Positions 24,013 through 36,000 of a DNA stretch of 64,000 nucleotides are shown here, piece after piece. The DNA is from Sthenelais limicola (Eukaryota > Annelida > Polychaeta > Phyllodocida > Sigalionidae), in assembly GCA_942159475.1 (NCBI GenBank), contig OW804094.1, positions 54,122,966-54,186,965 of the forward strand, written 5' to 3'. Made by a program: the position numbers and the translations under genes. The notes below the pieces were generated by a model. That model was not told the DNA's origin. It saw only the letters and a list, made by a program, of their open reading frames with translations, and ran no database searches. Every line of letters begins with the position of its first letter. Position 1 is the first letter of the stretch.

Positions 24013-25500
24013 CTTCCCATGTGAGGCATATCCTGTATCTTCGACTCTTTATTATGGAAGACCATTTACCCATCAACCGATGTGAATTGTCTGTACCGAA
24101 AACTATATAATTTCGGCCGATACCGAACCGAACCGAGCCGAACCGAACCCCGAACCCATACCGAACCCAATATGACATTACGCCATTATTTAGCATAGCG
24201 AACAACTCTTACCGAAAAGAAACAATTCGGAAAAATTGCTTTCTTTTCGGTCTCATTTCGGCCTCTTTTCGGTAATTTCCCAAAATAACCGAGATTTATA
24301 AATTCGGCTAACTCCCGACATCTGAACCGAACCGTACTGTAAATGAATAAATTCGTTAAATTTGATTCGGCCCATCAAATAAACCGGCTCACCTCGGCAT
24401 CAACTCGGTAATTTTTACATAGAATTCGGTTACAACTCGGCACTATATCCTAAATGATATCTAAACTTCGGAACTTCGGAACTTCGGAAATTCCGAACTT
24501 CTGAACTTTGGAAGTTTGTAATCTTCTTGAAATCATCTACTAGGCCTCTCGAGAGATCCCCACATCGGTAATAGTGTACCACCATATCGGTAGCTATTGA
24601 TAGCTAGCATTTCCCAGGTCTTTAAGCTCATGATCTAATCAATCTGTTACTAAAAATCCATCGACGGAGAAATGAATTGTTATGAACCCGAAAAAAAAAA
24701 AGAGTTATCCAGCTTTTTTTTATCAAAATACAATATCGTGATATAATATTGTTTGCTTATGTACACACTTTATTAAGATCCAAATTACACAAATAAAGCT
24801 CTGGTTTTTACACATTACATTACTACTTCATGTAGAATAGTCGACTAAATTATTATGAGTTCGAAGAATAATACATATAGGAAGTTGTCATCACAACGCA
24901 TATATTCCAATTGCGTAGGTTTGTGGATCTTTTTCATTCATTTCGTTCTATTCATATTTCATATTGCTATGTGCATCTGTTATTGGATGTTTTATTAAAA
25001 CTGCTTTGCATGCCCCAAACGGCTCTAATGCCTCATCTCTTCATTTCCATGCCCGCCGCACATATAATATAAGAAGCACTTGATATAAACCCATTTTTCA
25101 CTTTTGTTTCTAGTCTGCATGATGTCTCTCTAGAGATGAACAACAGAGCTCCACCTATTACATAAAAACATTTTTAAAAACAATATATTGAGTATAATAT
25201 TAAAATCTACCCAGTCGGCGCACGAATTAGATGTCGTCTTAGATACCTATTTCGAGATATATTATAAATTTGATCCCTGACGAAGGCACATTCGAGCTGA
25301 CTTAGGAATAGGACTTACTGTGTTTCCCCTATATTCACATCCTATATATGAATATATAATAATATATATATGACTTAATGATAATGCTTGTGACAGAGTT
25401 GGTTGCTTTTTCCTACCCGACAATGGACTAATGGGAAACTAGCCTGGTTCAGAGAGTCGTGTACTGTACCTCAGAGCAGGCAAATATGTGAACTAAATAT

Positions 25501-25584
25501 TTTAGCAATTGTTCACAAAGTAGCTTGAACTCTTTATACATATTTAGTAATTGTTCACAAGGTAGCTTGAACTCTTTATACGTA
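25501..25584. repeat. 42-bp tandem duplication inside element A
   Basis: The units at 25501-25542 and 25543-25584, each containing TAATTGTTCACAA or CAATTGTTCACAA and GTAGCTTGAACTC, differ at only a few positions. Confidence 0.9.
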
Positions 25585-25630
25585 CTAGATGTTTTTAACC
25601 ACATTTCCCAGATACAAATTATCAGCCGGC

Positions 25631-25881
25631 TCTCTCATTCTCCTAATCTGTCATTTTCATCTCTCCTCCCTCTCTTCTCCTCTCCTCTCCTCCCCTCTCT
25701 CTCTCTTTCTCTCCCTGTCCCTCCCTCCCCCTCCCCCTCTCTCTCAGTCCCTCCCTCCCCATCTCTATCTCTGTCCCTCCCCCCCCCCCCTCCGCCCTCT
25801 GTCGCCCATCCCCCCTCTCTCTCTGTCCCTCACTCCCCCTCCGCTCTCTGTCCGTCCCCCCTCTCTCTCTGTCCGTTATTG
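25631..25881 (+). repeat. Polypyrimidine tract (CT/CCCT-rich)
   Basis: About 250 bp composed almost wholly of C and T on the plus strand, including an 11-C run near 25780. The long open frames here are artefacts of low complexity. Such mirror-symmetric tracts can form triplex DNA. Confidence 0.9.
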
Positions 25882-25911
25882 TTTTGTGGGTTGAATTCTA
25901 TATATCTGAAT

Positions 25912-26056
25912 TTATTTACATTATTTAATTATCGTGCAAGTCCACCATTCTCTCATTCTGCATTGTTGTATTGTCTTATTTACATTATTTAATTATCTTG
26001 CAAGATATATGCGCAGTCCTCCTTTAGCAACTCTCATTCTGCATTGTTGTATTGTC
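25912..26056. repeat. Tandem duplication inside element A
   Basis: TTATTTACATTATTTAATTA starts copies at 25912 and 25976. Both end with CTCTCATTCTGCATTGTTG and the following bases. The second copy has about 17 extra bases in the middle. Confidence 0.85.
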
Positions 26057-26273
26057 CTCCGAAAGACAATTGGAATTTATAAGTAGATGAAGGTTCGGTT
26101 CGGTTCGGGGTTCGGCTCAATTCGGTTCGGTAATCCGTTCAATTCGGTTCGGGAATTTCCGAGGTGATACCGAAAAGAATGTATTTTCGGCCGAAGTTCG
26201 GCCGAAAAATGGCCGATTTGTTCCGATTCGGAGAACCGAATTTCGGTTGATGGGTAAATGGTCTTCCATACTT

Positions 26274-26413
26274 TATACCACACCGTGTTATGTGCCGTCT
26301 TCTGCTCCAGGGTTCGATCCGGTCATGAGATATTATTCAGCGCAACGGTCTTTCAGTAGAAGTTTTTAATGAGAAACAAAAGGCAACACTAAAATATTCT
26401 TCCCTGGCATTAA
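26274..26413 (+). repeat. Direct repeat flanking CCGAA element, right copy
   Basis: Partner of 23885-24012, beginning within the right-hand target duplication. It contains GGGTTCGATCC, which resembles a polymerase III box B, but no box A was found. Confidence 0.7.
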
Positions 26414-27927
26414 TTGTCGGTGGGTAGTTTTCCATAGACGTCAGATTGCTGTTTGCTTCGACAATGAAGAAACGTTTCCAGTTCGATGGAAATGTCATTA
26501 TGAATTCGGTGTTGATATAAGGTTACAAAGAAATAGTTCCCGGAGACGATATTGGGCCATTGAACCAATATTTTACCTGGAATACATCTTTCAAGCAATT
26601 GGGGATGAGAAAACAGGGTTTGTGCGGTCATTCCACAGCTGAGGAAAACGTGTAATTATGATTTCACTGCTAAGAAAATGAGTAATGATGATTTATGTCT
26701 TCAGCTGAAATACAAAGCCCATAGAACCCAAGAGTGCATAAGTTGTGTGTAGGACCTAGATATGAATGTTTAATGTCCCAGCTCATATTGCATTGTGTTT
26801 CCTTTGCATTCGCTGCCGCCCTTGACGATAAGGGAGAGGGCACCTTCAGAAATATGAGAATAACCAGCGATGATTGTGTGATTTGTCAATTTGGGGATTC
26901 AGTTTCATGATGAATATAAGTGTCGGCTGAACTACGTTCTTGGAACACGTTTACCAACTTAAAACAGTTCAAACGGTGGCGCTTTTCTCGCACAGGCCTA
27001 TCTTGGAAGGCAGTTCATGCATGGTTAGACATGGTTTATTACTATAAAGTAAGCCAAGAACAAAAAAACAGAGCTTACAATGAATTGAATAATTGGGTAA
27101 ATCCACAGGAGAAAGGAAAAATCACTCTAAATACTAAGGATCATTGATGGATCCTGCTGTAGCATGTAAACGAAACGTATGTCGTGCGGTGTGAAACAGT
27201 GATTTGTCTAGACATTGAGATCTCGACACTGATGAGCTAAATGACTTTATTATATTTCGTTGTTGTGCTCGGAGAATGGTAGCGAGATAGATCACGTTAA
27301 TTATAACAGAAATGCTGCTTGGAGCCATGCGGGATAGCGAATCTAAAACAATAATAAGACCGTCCGTGTTGTCCAATCATCGATTCACACGCCTGCCTTG
27401 GATATGGCCGTTCCTCCCCGAAGGCTTTTTCTATATCCACACTCGGGCAACAAAAACAGTCATCATGAATTTTACCCAGTGGATGTTCTGTATATGCAAG
27501 GGCCGATTCTGTGCGGACAAACGCGGCTCTTTTATATAATTGAGCTCCTGTATTTTTAATGGATATGGCAAATATATTAAGAGGCGCAGTGGTGTAGCGT
27601 GGCCCCTCAAGCAAAAGGCTCTGATATCTCATTGCCCATATGTTTTCAATGTCTCTTCGTACGTTTTAGATGATGTTTTAAACAGATACCTGCTGTATGC
27701 TATAGCTAGTCTCTGTCTCGAAAGGCTCTTTGATTTCTGCAAATATCTTTTAGTCGCCCTGACCTTGCATAGCAAAATTTAATAGTATGTAGGACATACT
27801 TAAATCTGCGAGTAATAAACTATGCATCTTGATTTAGTCAATAAACTGGATTTTCCACCAATGACTTAAAGCTCACAGAACCTGGGAAGAACAGATCTAT
27901 GAATATATTTGTAGTAAACCACAGATT
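26414..27927. other. No recognisable gene
   Basis: Short overlapping frames on both strands, for example at 27297-27632 and 27312-27539. No domain or repeat was identified. Confidence 0.5.
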
Positions 27928-28328
27928 TGTAGGGCTTGAGTCGCGAATTTCGTGAAAAGATCAACAAACAAAGGCACATTTGTTTGACCGAGTTTATTGA
28001 CCAAGAAACACAGTTACATAAGTGAACAGTGATAGAGAGTTTAATTTGAGCAACAGAAAGATCTTGGTCCACAGTGCGGCATAAGTCCATTATAGTGTTA
28101 AGAGAAGGTTGGATCCTCTTGCAGAGCTGATGTATGCTCTGCCTACCATCTGCAGGAGGGTGTGTGCAGTGAGGACATTGTGGTGAAGTGCTGTGGCCTC
28201 CTGGCAGAACTGGCCGGAACTGAGTATTGTGTCTGGCTCTAGTAGAGATACCCTTCGCTGCCGTTGGATTGTTGAGTTGGCTAGGTAAGGCAGTGACAAT
28301 GAAGATGTTATTGGGCTGACCCACTACA
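27928..28328 (-). mobile_element. Possible LTR (TGTAG...CTACA, AATAAA)
   Basis: The minus strand runs from TGTAGTGGGTCAGC (28328) to GCCCTACA (27928), giving 5-bp inverted ends in TG...CA form. AATAAACTCGG lies about 70 bp before the end, a usual LTR position for the polyadenylation signal. The interior is G+C-richer than its surroundings, which explains the 177-codon minus frame and the overlapping 69-codon frame; neither looks like a known protein. Flanking 5-mers do not match, and there is no clear TATA box, so this is tentative. Confidence 0.35.
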
Positions 28329-31300
28329 TATATAATGGTTACATATATGTGAATAAATTCAAAGCTCTGTGTTTTAAACCGAGTGAATGACGCAAGCATG
28401 ACAGGTTCTTAGACTTTATGCAATAATTGCAATATCCACCACCACAATTCAATTTCTCTGCTTTTGAAGTTATTTATACCGTGTCAGGCCTAAATAATCA
28501 CACGATACCTCTTGTGGTTTTCATGATCCGTCGCTTAACGATTGTTATGACTAACTTTGACTTGAGCCACTTTCCTGTTGACCTTCCATTTAATAAATAA
28601 AGGCTATATATATATCTGTATACATCACAGTGATTAAACAAGCCTTGGCCCTGAGAGCATCTATACAATGAGTGTCCCTTCCATGCCCTAAAGGCAAAGA
28701 AGGTAGGCGAGTTATTAACACAGGTATAATAGTATCGTATTTTAATTTTTATATGTGAGACTCCATAGGTGTGAGTCCATAAAGGAGTCATATTTCAAAA
28801 AGCAAGACATGAATGCCCACATCCCTGGTCATTGTGTAAAATGAAAATGGAGTTGCACCATAGGAAACACGTGTAGAGAAAGTGCAGGGTTGTCACACAG
28901 CCTGATTTACGATGAAGAATGCTTGCAACCTGTGCTACACAATTTCATCACTCAGCAGCTCAGGGCGAAATACCCAACAACATAAATGTTCAGAACCTTT
29001 CATCTAAACATCGGAACACACGTGTGTCTTATCGAAGGAATCTACTAAATCAAATAAGATAGCACAAGTTTATAAACACCAAGGACTAAACTCGAGTCTT
29101 CATCAATAAAAGGACCCTATGTATGGGCCCTATATAAATGTGTTAGACCGAATAATTGTATTTCCGATAAAAAGGAGATATGTCCAATTCCTTGGTCAAT
29201 ACAGGAAATGAAATGAAGGATGGTCCATACCAGTGGTGATCGAGCAGTTACAAATCGATTATCCCTCTTATTTTCTCTATCGTAGCAGAGGGCAACCGCC
29301 AGTGCATGATTTATTTTCGGAGTGAGGAATGTCACCTTTTGAGATAAATGTTTGTGATAGGGGCCTGTGAATATATTCCTTGTCTTTCCCTGGATACCTT
29401 GACTGGGAACATGTGTCAGTGTGCTAAAATACATTACTCTGTGGAGTTCACTGATATACTGCAAATAGCCCCATAGTTGTGGCCTATATCTTGAAGATAT
29501 TAAGATATAGCCCACAAATATGGGGCAAGATTTAAATCAAGTGATTCAAATTGGTTTTGTTTCGTTGGGGTTATATTTGCTTGTTCGAATACTTTTTCGC
29601 CAGTAATTTTATCCTAATAAGAAATACGCAGCATTCCCCGAATGAACCAGAGTTTTTCCAGAGTGATGATCCATTATTCACAGTCATTCATAGTTGTTAT
29701 TTCAAACTAAGGTAACACAAGATGATAGTGATTAATGAGAAAAAGGTGCAGTCCCTTTTAGTCGATTCATATATAGCACCAAGCGGGTAATCATTTCCCC
29801 AAGAGAATGTTCTTAGTGCGCTGTTCTGTTCTATATGTCATTTCATGAAAAGTAAAAGAAAGCTGTCAGGGAAAGCGCAGGAATAACAAGCGTGTGTTCA
29901 TATTGTTTAACGATTTGCTCTTGGCCTTGTACCATGAAGTTCTCCTATCAATATCCAATATCAATGTACTATTCTGGGAGCCGTCCTGTGATAGCTGGGA
30001 CCTTTTAGATCAGAGAATGTTACTTAACAGGTAATACTCATATCGTTCAAGATCTATTTGAGCTTCTTCGATAGAATCCCTGCTAGTAATTGACTATTTT
30101 CATGCCCGGAGAATGTGAACGCGTCAGTGCCTAAAACATTTGTTTGAAATAACAAGCTCCGAATGGTTGAAGAAAAATATAATTCAGTCTAACGTGCAAT
30201 ATTGACATTTATGGATTTGGCGATCGTTGATGACGATATAGTAATACAAAGTACCTTTTTGTATTTCGTTCCCATATTCATTGCAGATGAAAGTGTTCTC
30301 ATGGGAAAAAGGGTTTACCACAATGTAATTGATATCCTCTCCGTGTTAAGGAAAAATATTTGCTAGCTCCAAGGTTCTGTAAGCAGACTTGAAGGGGGAT
30401 TGTTATTGATATGGTAGTCAGCTATTGGCTTGTTCATTTTTGTTTGTTATCTTATCGGAATGTAAAAAGTCCATCTGTACTCCCAAGTCAAATTTTATAC
30501 TGGTAATTATATTTACTTCAAGCCTTTCGTTCATGGTTAGTTGCTGCAAATGAAATCAACTTAAAAGGGAACCCTATAACAAATCTGCAGATGTACGGAC
30601 GGACTCTACCATGCTGGGCATTTGCCATGAACCCACACAGCGTTCATTCAACAATGATTATTTGGCAGCGGACGCTACCTAAGCAAGGGCAATATTTTAT
30701 TTTGCTAGGGTGAGCGCACGGAGTTAAATCAATACATTTCTCCGGGCCGTGACCCTTAAAGCCACGACATGGAAATAATACATGCTTGTATAAAATATTG
30801 ACAGATGGGGCCCGTTCTGAAGAAACACTAAATGATATCGGAAATACTACTATAATTCTATCCTATAGCTCCAAATACGAACACACAAATGCAATGTAGT
30901 TGAGAGATAAATCCCCAAATCAAACACCAGTAGATGAAGCAACCATTGTTAATGCGGTGCTGCTTGGTTTTATTTTAATCGGATCGGAGTGAGGTGATTT
31001 ATTATTTGTTACTGTTCGGTGACCAAATGAAACATGCTCTCAGGGCTTAGGGCGCCAACAGGGTCACACTAGAATGGGTTTCATCGCCAGAGGTAGCGCA
31101 ATCCACTGAGTAACATGGTACACATTTTGACCAGTGGTTCCCACGAGGCCTGGGTCAGAAGCACTCTTTCCTAATACTACTATACATTGTATAAATAGAT
31201 TTAGCATAATAACAATCCATTGGCTGATCTGAGTTTGAAGTCATATATATGAATATGTGTAGTGACCCTCGGTATCGTTGGGGAGGAGAAGCAAGAACAA

Positions 31301-32085
31301 TCAGAACAAGTCTAGATTATATTTACAGCCAACACGGGACGCCTTTTCGTCAAGCTGCTGACGACGTTTCAGTCTATATATAGTTTATGGTATATTTATT
31401 CAGCAAAAAGCATTACATAGTGACATTATACATTATACAGGTTGTCATCTTGTTAAGACTAATTTACATAATACTTGAGAAAGAATAGTAGTTATCATAC
31501 TATCGCTTGACATTGATAATGTTAACGTATCTACACCACATCAGTGAAGTGGTTATCCTGAATAAGGTGAGTGAGTATACCGGTTTCCATAGTATGGACC
31601 ATATGTAGCTATATACCATATAATTATGGTAGACAACCTTGTTCACTTGTATTACGAGTCAACAGGCATGGCTAGGTGATGACTATCACTATCATACTTC
31701 AATGTGATTATTAGTGAGGTGAGAGTGAGATATAAAGACTAAAAATAGGCATAAAGTGTATGAGCACGAGCGTTTGGGCGGTGTATTTTATTTTATTTCA
31801 CTTGTCTGTTGATTGCTGTTATCGAGAACCATGTACATTGGGTAATGATATATATACCCTCTACTCTTGGTGAGATATAGGGAGATTCAAAAGTCATTTA
31901 ATTTTTTGTCACATACTTTCCTCTAGTCTCTATCTAAGTCTACTCTGCCATTTCCGAGGAACCTGTGTAAGTAAAATGTTTTTATTGTAGTCTTTTATTA
32001 TCATTATTTAGAATGTTTATACAGCAAATCAATAAGTCAAATCATTTCACACATGAGTCTTGAACGACGGAATGTCGGTAATAAT
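28329..32085. other. No recognisable gene
   Basis: About 3.8 kb. A minus frame of 132 codons at 29117-29515 is the longest, with no recognisable motif. GGGCCCGTT near 30810 resembles the sequence before the 3905 repeat, but no matching second end was found. Confidence 0.5.
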
Positions 32086-32199
32086 CCCCCCCCCCCACAC
32101 ACCCACACCCTCAGTTGATAGTTTAATCCTTTGCTATAGATATTCGTCTGGTGAAGGATGTACAGTAGCCTCGTGAGTTCCTATATAGAACGTTAGTTT
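32086..32199. repeat. Direct duplication, copy 1
   Basis: A C run, CACACACCCACACCC and then about 90 bp through TCTGGTGAAGGATGTACAG to GAACGTTAGTTT are repeated at 32776-32894. Differences are confined to the C/CA tract length and one visible substitution. Confidence 0.95.
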
Positions 32200-32516
32200 G
32201 TGGCATCAATTTCTTGTTTAATTCTGACTCAAATTCCTTATTTTGCGTAAAGTGGTTGTTACGAAGCAGGGAAGTATATTGTATCTCCCCTTTGATGTTC
32301 CCATCGCATTCAATAATACTACTATAGGTACTGTGTGTTGTAAAAATGGTCAATACCGCGAGTAATATTCCCCAACACGTGCTTTCAGCATTTCATTGGT
32401 TGACATTGAAAGCGGAAGTATATAGATATATAGATAACAGGCGAACATAACAATGGCGACTTCTAAGGCGTATTATTTTGTATTGTAGCATCAGTCTGAG
32501 AACTCAGAATCAACTA

Positions 32517-32524
<8 letters not shown>

Positions 32525-32592
<68 letters not shown>
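32525..32592. repeat. (AT)n microsatellite
   Basis: About 34 AT units, lying between the two copies of the duplication. Confidence 0.95.
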
Positions 32593-32595
<3 letters not shown>

Positions 32596-32775
32596 GATGT
32601 ATTTTTCAATAATCGTTGTCAGAGGAGATAGACTGAACACAGAAAAACTATTAGGTCATCAACGTCGTGACAGTCAATGTGCATTGAATATCATTCCCGC
32701 CTCCCACCCCAGGTATAATTCTGTCAATAAATTGACCGAAGTCCATGGTCTACTATCTCAGTTCTTCTATGACTG

Positions 32776-32894
32776 CCCCCCCCCCCCACACACACACCCA
32801 CACCCTCAGTTGATAGTTTAATCCTATGCTATAGATATTCGTCTGGTGAAGGATGTACAGTAGCCTCGTGAGTTCCTATATAGAACGTTAGTTT
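32776..32894. repeat. Direct duplication, copy 2
   Basis: Partner of 32086-32199, offset about 690 bp. Its right part overlaps the 3' half of the doubtful exon at 32829-33056. Confidence 0.95.
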
Positions 32895-33619
32895 CACATT
32901 CATTTTAGATATTAGTTTCGTTGTCACAAGGACTGCGTTCACTCCTTTCTTAGCGCTGCTGCCTCCAAAATATAAATGTGGACTTTTATGAAGCCCTGTA
33001 GCGAAGACAACTGGACAAATTCCTCCAAAGTTTTGGTCAGATGACTTGTAGGAGGGCTGGAAAAGAACGGAACTAATATATAAAAACTTTAGTTTTTGAC
33101 CGATGTTAACTGAGAATGCAGATGTAATTTCGTAGCAGTCATTCACGCACACCAATTCGCCGTTAATATAATTATTTCCCAGTACTTGCCCTGGCACCTC
33201 TCCCTCCCACCTTTTCAATATTGATGTTGTCCTCGTCCTTACCTCTTCTCTTACCCCCTGAACCTGCTGATGCACGTAACGAGCTTAAAATTTCCATTAC
33301 TATCCATTACCCACGATGAATATTTGAATAACTTGGAACCTGAAAAATGTGGCTAGAAGGGGAAACCCTAATAAGATTGTAAGCAAAATGCTGTGTAGCA
33401 GGGAGAATGATTTGAAAGTCCTTCAATGAACATGTGGCCACATATCATAGTGAGGTAACGGCATTTTGATGATGAATATTGTACCCATCTTACATAATAT
33501 TCCGAATAGTCTCTCAAGGGATATAGTTTTCCAAGAACAACAACCCAATATCCAATACTGGATAAGATGAAAACCCTCCTGACATATCGAAATACATTAT
33601 GATAAATCGGCATGCCCAA
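32829..33619 (-). CDS. Doubtful two-exon gene model, unknown protein
   Basis: Exon 1 would run 33619-33494 and exon 2 33056-32829. The intervening 437 bp begins GTAAGA and ends in a strong pyrimidine tract plus CAG (TTCCGTTCTTTTCCAG). The frame is kept in phase 0 across the junction, giving about 117 residues. Exon 1 starts with ATG and holds a hydrophobic stretch (VFILSSIGYWVVVLG) that could be a signal anchor. Exon 2 contains NFGGICPVVFATGLH, SPHLYFGG and a VLVTTKL...LTFYI pattern. That pattern loosely recalls the glycine-cysteine-F/strand layout of Reelin-type beta repeats, but the resemblance is weak. Many GT/AG pairs occur by chance in 64 kb, and the exon end overlaps a 115-bp duplication, so this may not be real. 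Confidence 0.15.
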
Positions 33620-35062
33620 ACAAGTGAACCAATTCTGTACGTACGCCCGAGGTGAAATATGTCAATTCCGTAAGATTCCCTGGTTTTAATCTAATAGGAA
33701 AAATAAAAGAATCGATTTCAGTTTTTACGAAACTGACTTTAAGGGGACAAGGTCACCCCGGTCCATACCCTGAACACACTAGATGGTTTGCTGTAGGAAA
33801 TGACTTGGTACTTCAAGGTCTTTTATAGACTCTCAAAATGATCAATTCTCCCTTTCTTTTGCAACTTATGTAACCATCAAAATACGAAGGTGGCATAGGA
33901 ACAGCGGCCGTCATTTATTTATGGCTATGTGTTCAATTTCTCCCCAGAACTCTCTGTGAATATCAGGTTAAGAGGGCAGTGGTATTCTTATCTCACCCAC
34001 AATCCAACTACCCTCCTATATGGGTGGACTCCATCCTCTATATCATCGATCTGCGGGCCGTATACACACCCCCGCCTTCACTTACGAAAACGGCCTCACT
34101 CCTCATGCCACGTTTGGTAGGAGACCTCTCTCACCTTCTTCCTATAAACGGCAAGCCTTTTCCGAAGCTCTTCTAATCCTGGCTTCTAATATTGTGATTG
34201 TTCTTAGCCAAGCCTTGAGCCGATGTGTTTTATTTTCTGTCTCTTTTCCTTTTGCTAGCGCATTGGTTCGGGGAACGTAGGACGACGGCTAAAATGGAGT
34301 GGCGCCATCCTGTAGAACGTTTGAAGGATTTGCAAAAGTAAGAATACCAATCTGAAACAAGGGAACTTTAAATTGCTATTTCCTTACTAGTGTCCCATCG
34401 GGATAAGGACCGAAATCTATCGCGGATGTATCGTTACACTGTCGGGGATTCAGAGGATACCATGATGTAATTTGCCAAGTGCATGTAGTCCAATTGATAT
34501 CATAATCTGGGCATAGCCAAGAAAAATGGGATTCAGGGAAGAATACAAATGCGTTTACCCTGGCGATGACAAATGCAGATATGAGTGCTGGCTGACAACC
34601 CTGCTGGTAAAATGCCATATCTAAGGACTTGCTTTATAAGTCCAGCCGGACACTTACTATAGCTACTATAGCGAGGAACATGTAAGAGTACAGGAATGAA
34701 GACTTATATACCTTCCATCGTTGGAATCTATAGCCAACATCATCGATCTGATAAAGCTTTATAATTCTAAATGATATGATGCCATCCCATCGGAAATGAT
34801 TTAGATCTGACATGCCCTCATTTATATATACATAGAAAGTCTATTTCATGAGCATGTATACATATGCTCTCAAACTCGACTTTTAATCCTGAAGTGCGTA
34901 AACTGTCATTTTTAATTTCAACATCAGTTATTGTTTCTGATGCTAAGGGCCCTTTCAATATTAGCCTCATATTAGTTTTTTTTGAGATCATGTGTCAATA
35001 TGTCTCCCCATCTGTTTGATTCTCTGAAAGTAAATTATAATAGTAGGCCTCCCTTTTATAAT
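33620..35062. other. No recognisable gene
   Basis: Three overlapping plus frames lie at 33929-34280 in a C-rich patch. A minus frame at 34376-34618 has a possible acceptor (CCCAG near 34511) and donor (GTAAGG near 34388) and three cysteines, but no known domain. All are unconvincing. Confidence 0.45.
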
Positions 35063-35180
35063 CCCTTCTCCAATAGCCCCACCCTCTCCCACCCCTCTTC
35101 TTCACTCTCCCACTTGTAATACGGTTGTGTAATAACGTATGGTTTTAATTAAGGGAAATTATGTATTAATTAAAGATGTC
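35063..35180. repeat. 118-bp direct repeat, left copy
   Basis: CCCTTCTCCAATA through CACTCTCCCAC, then GGTTGTGTAATAACGTATGG and TTAATTAAAGATGTC, is repeated at 35878-36000. Few substitutions and a 5-bp insertion separate the copies. Confidence 0.95.
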
Positions 35181-35409
35181 TTCAGGCAAATATTAAATGC
35201 GTTCCTTGACTGCCTTGCAACGCAAAGGTCTTCCCTGTTTTGCTTTTGTGTGCCTTCCTAAAGGACTTGTCCCTAACTTTAGCTAGCTGTGTGAGATCGG
35301 TGTGTACCAGCCAGGTCTCTTCAGTTTTTGTCATGACAGTTTTTTATGGGCTAGAGTGTCTAGAGTCGTTTTTATCCTATTACTAACAAAGTACCCGTCC
35401 TCCGCACGG

Positions 35410-35785
35410 TCCCCCTCTCTCTCCACACTTCCCCCTCTCCCTCTTTTCCCTCCGCCTCTTCTCTGTCTCTCATACCTGTTTTTCTCTCCCAACCCCATCT
35501 CCGATTCCCCCCTGCTCCCTCCCCTCTTCCTCATGCTCCCCCTCCTTGCTTTCTCTCCCTTCCCTCTGTCCCTTCCCCTACATCCTCTCCCTCCAGTCCT
35601 CCTCTCTCCCCACACTTCCCCCTCTCCCTCTTTTCCCTCCACCTCTGCTCTGTCTCTCATACCTGTTTTTCTCTCCCAACCCCATCTCCGATACCCCACT
35701 CTCCCTCCCCTCTTCCTCATGCTCCCCCTCCTCGCTTTCTCTCCCTTCCCTCTGTCCCTTCCCATACATCCTCTCGCTCCCCTCC
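35410..35785 (+). repeat. Tandem ~187-bp pyrimidine-rich repeat, two units
   Basis: Units of about 187 bp start near 35416 and 35602. Each contains CTCATACCTGTTTTTCTC, CCCAACCCCATCTCCGAT and CTTCCTCATGCTCCCC. Both units are almost free of purines on the plus strand, so the 144-216 codon frames here are low-complexity artefacts. Part of the unit recurs at 60781-60905. Confidence 0.9.
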
Positions 35786-35877
35786 TCTTTTCCCTGCCCC
35801 TCTTTTCCCTCCCCTCCCCTCTTCTATTTCCCCACCCTCTCCCATTGCCTCACTCTCCCCTCCCACATCCTCCCCTC

Positions 35878-36000
35878 CCCTTCTCCAATACCCCCACCCT
35901 CTCCCACCCCTCTTCTTCACTCTCCCACTCCTCTTGTAATAAGGTTGTGTAATAACGTATGGTTTTAATTAAGGGAAATTATATATTAATTAAAGATGTC
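35878..36000. repeat. 118-bp direct repeat, right copy
   Basis: Partner of 35063-35180. The two copies bracket the tandem pyrimidine units, so the whole 35063-36000 block behaves like one duplicated cassette. Confidence 0.95.

Larger units (their letters stand above)
24053..26270. mobile_element. CCGAA-armed TIR element A, 2218 bp, 6-bp TSD
   Basis: The left end starts TATGGAAGACCATTTACCC and the right end (26243-26270) is its exact complement over 28 bp. CTTTAT is duplicated on both sides (24047-24052 and 26271-26276). Inside each end are arrays of CCGAA/TTCGG pentamers in opposite orientation: about 24095-24500 on the left and 26089-26245 on the right. The middle holds a 42-bp tandem repeat, a CT-rich low-complexity tract and a 64/81-bp duplication. 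There is no transposase-like frame, so it is non-autonomous. Six-bp duplications are reported for a few TIR groups (for example IS3EU and Polinton), but no diagnostic protein is here to decide. Confidence 0.85.

Noticed and set aside
25525..25992. 155-codon plus frame and overlapping 101-codon frame
   Set aside because: Covers a polypyrimidine tract inside a transposable element; low complexity.
28090..28299. 69-codon minus frame overlapping a 177-codon frame
   Set aside because: Two overlapping open frames reflect local G+C content; the segment is better explained as an LTR-like unit.
34376..34618. Minus frame with WTTCTWQ and NPRQCND, flanked by CCCAG and GTAAGG
   Set aside because: Splice-like sites at both ends are suggestive, but no family match and no partner exon in phase could be found. 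Chance is likely in 64 kb.
35302..35968. Open frames of up to 216 codons, proline/leucine/serine-rich
   Set aside because: They follow from a stop-free CT-rich tandem repeat read in several frames on both strands.
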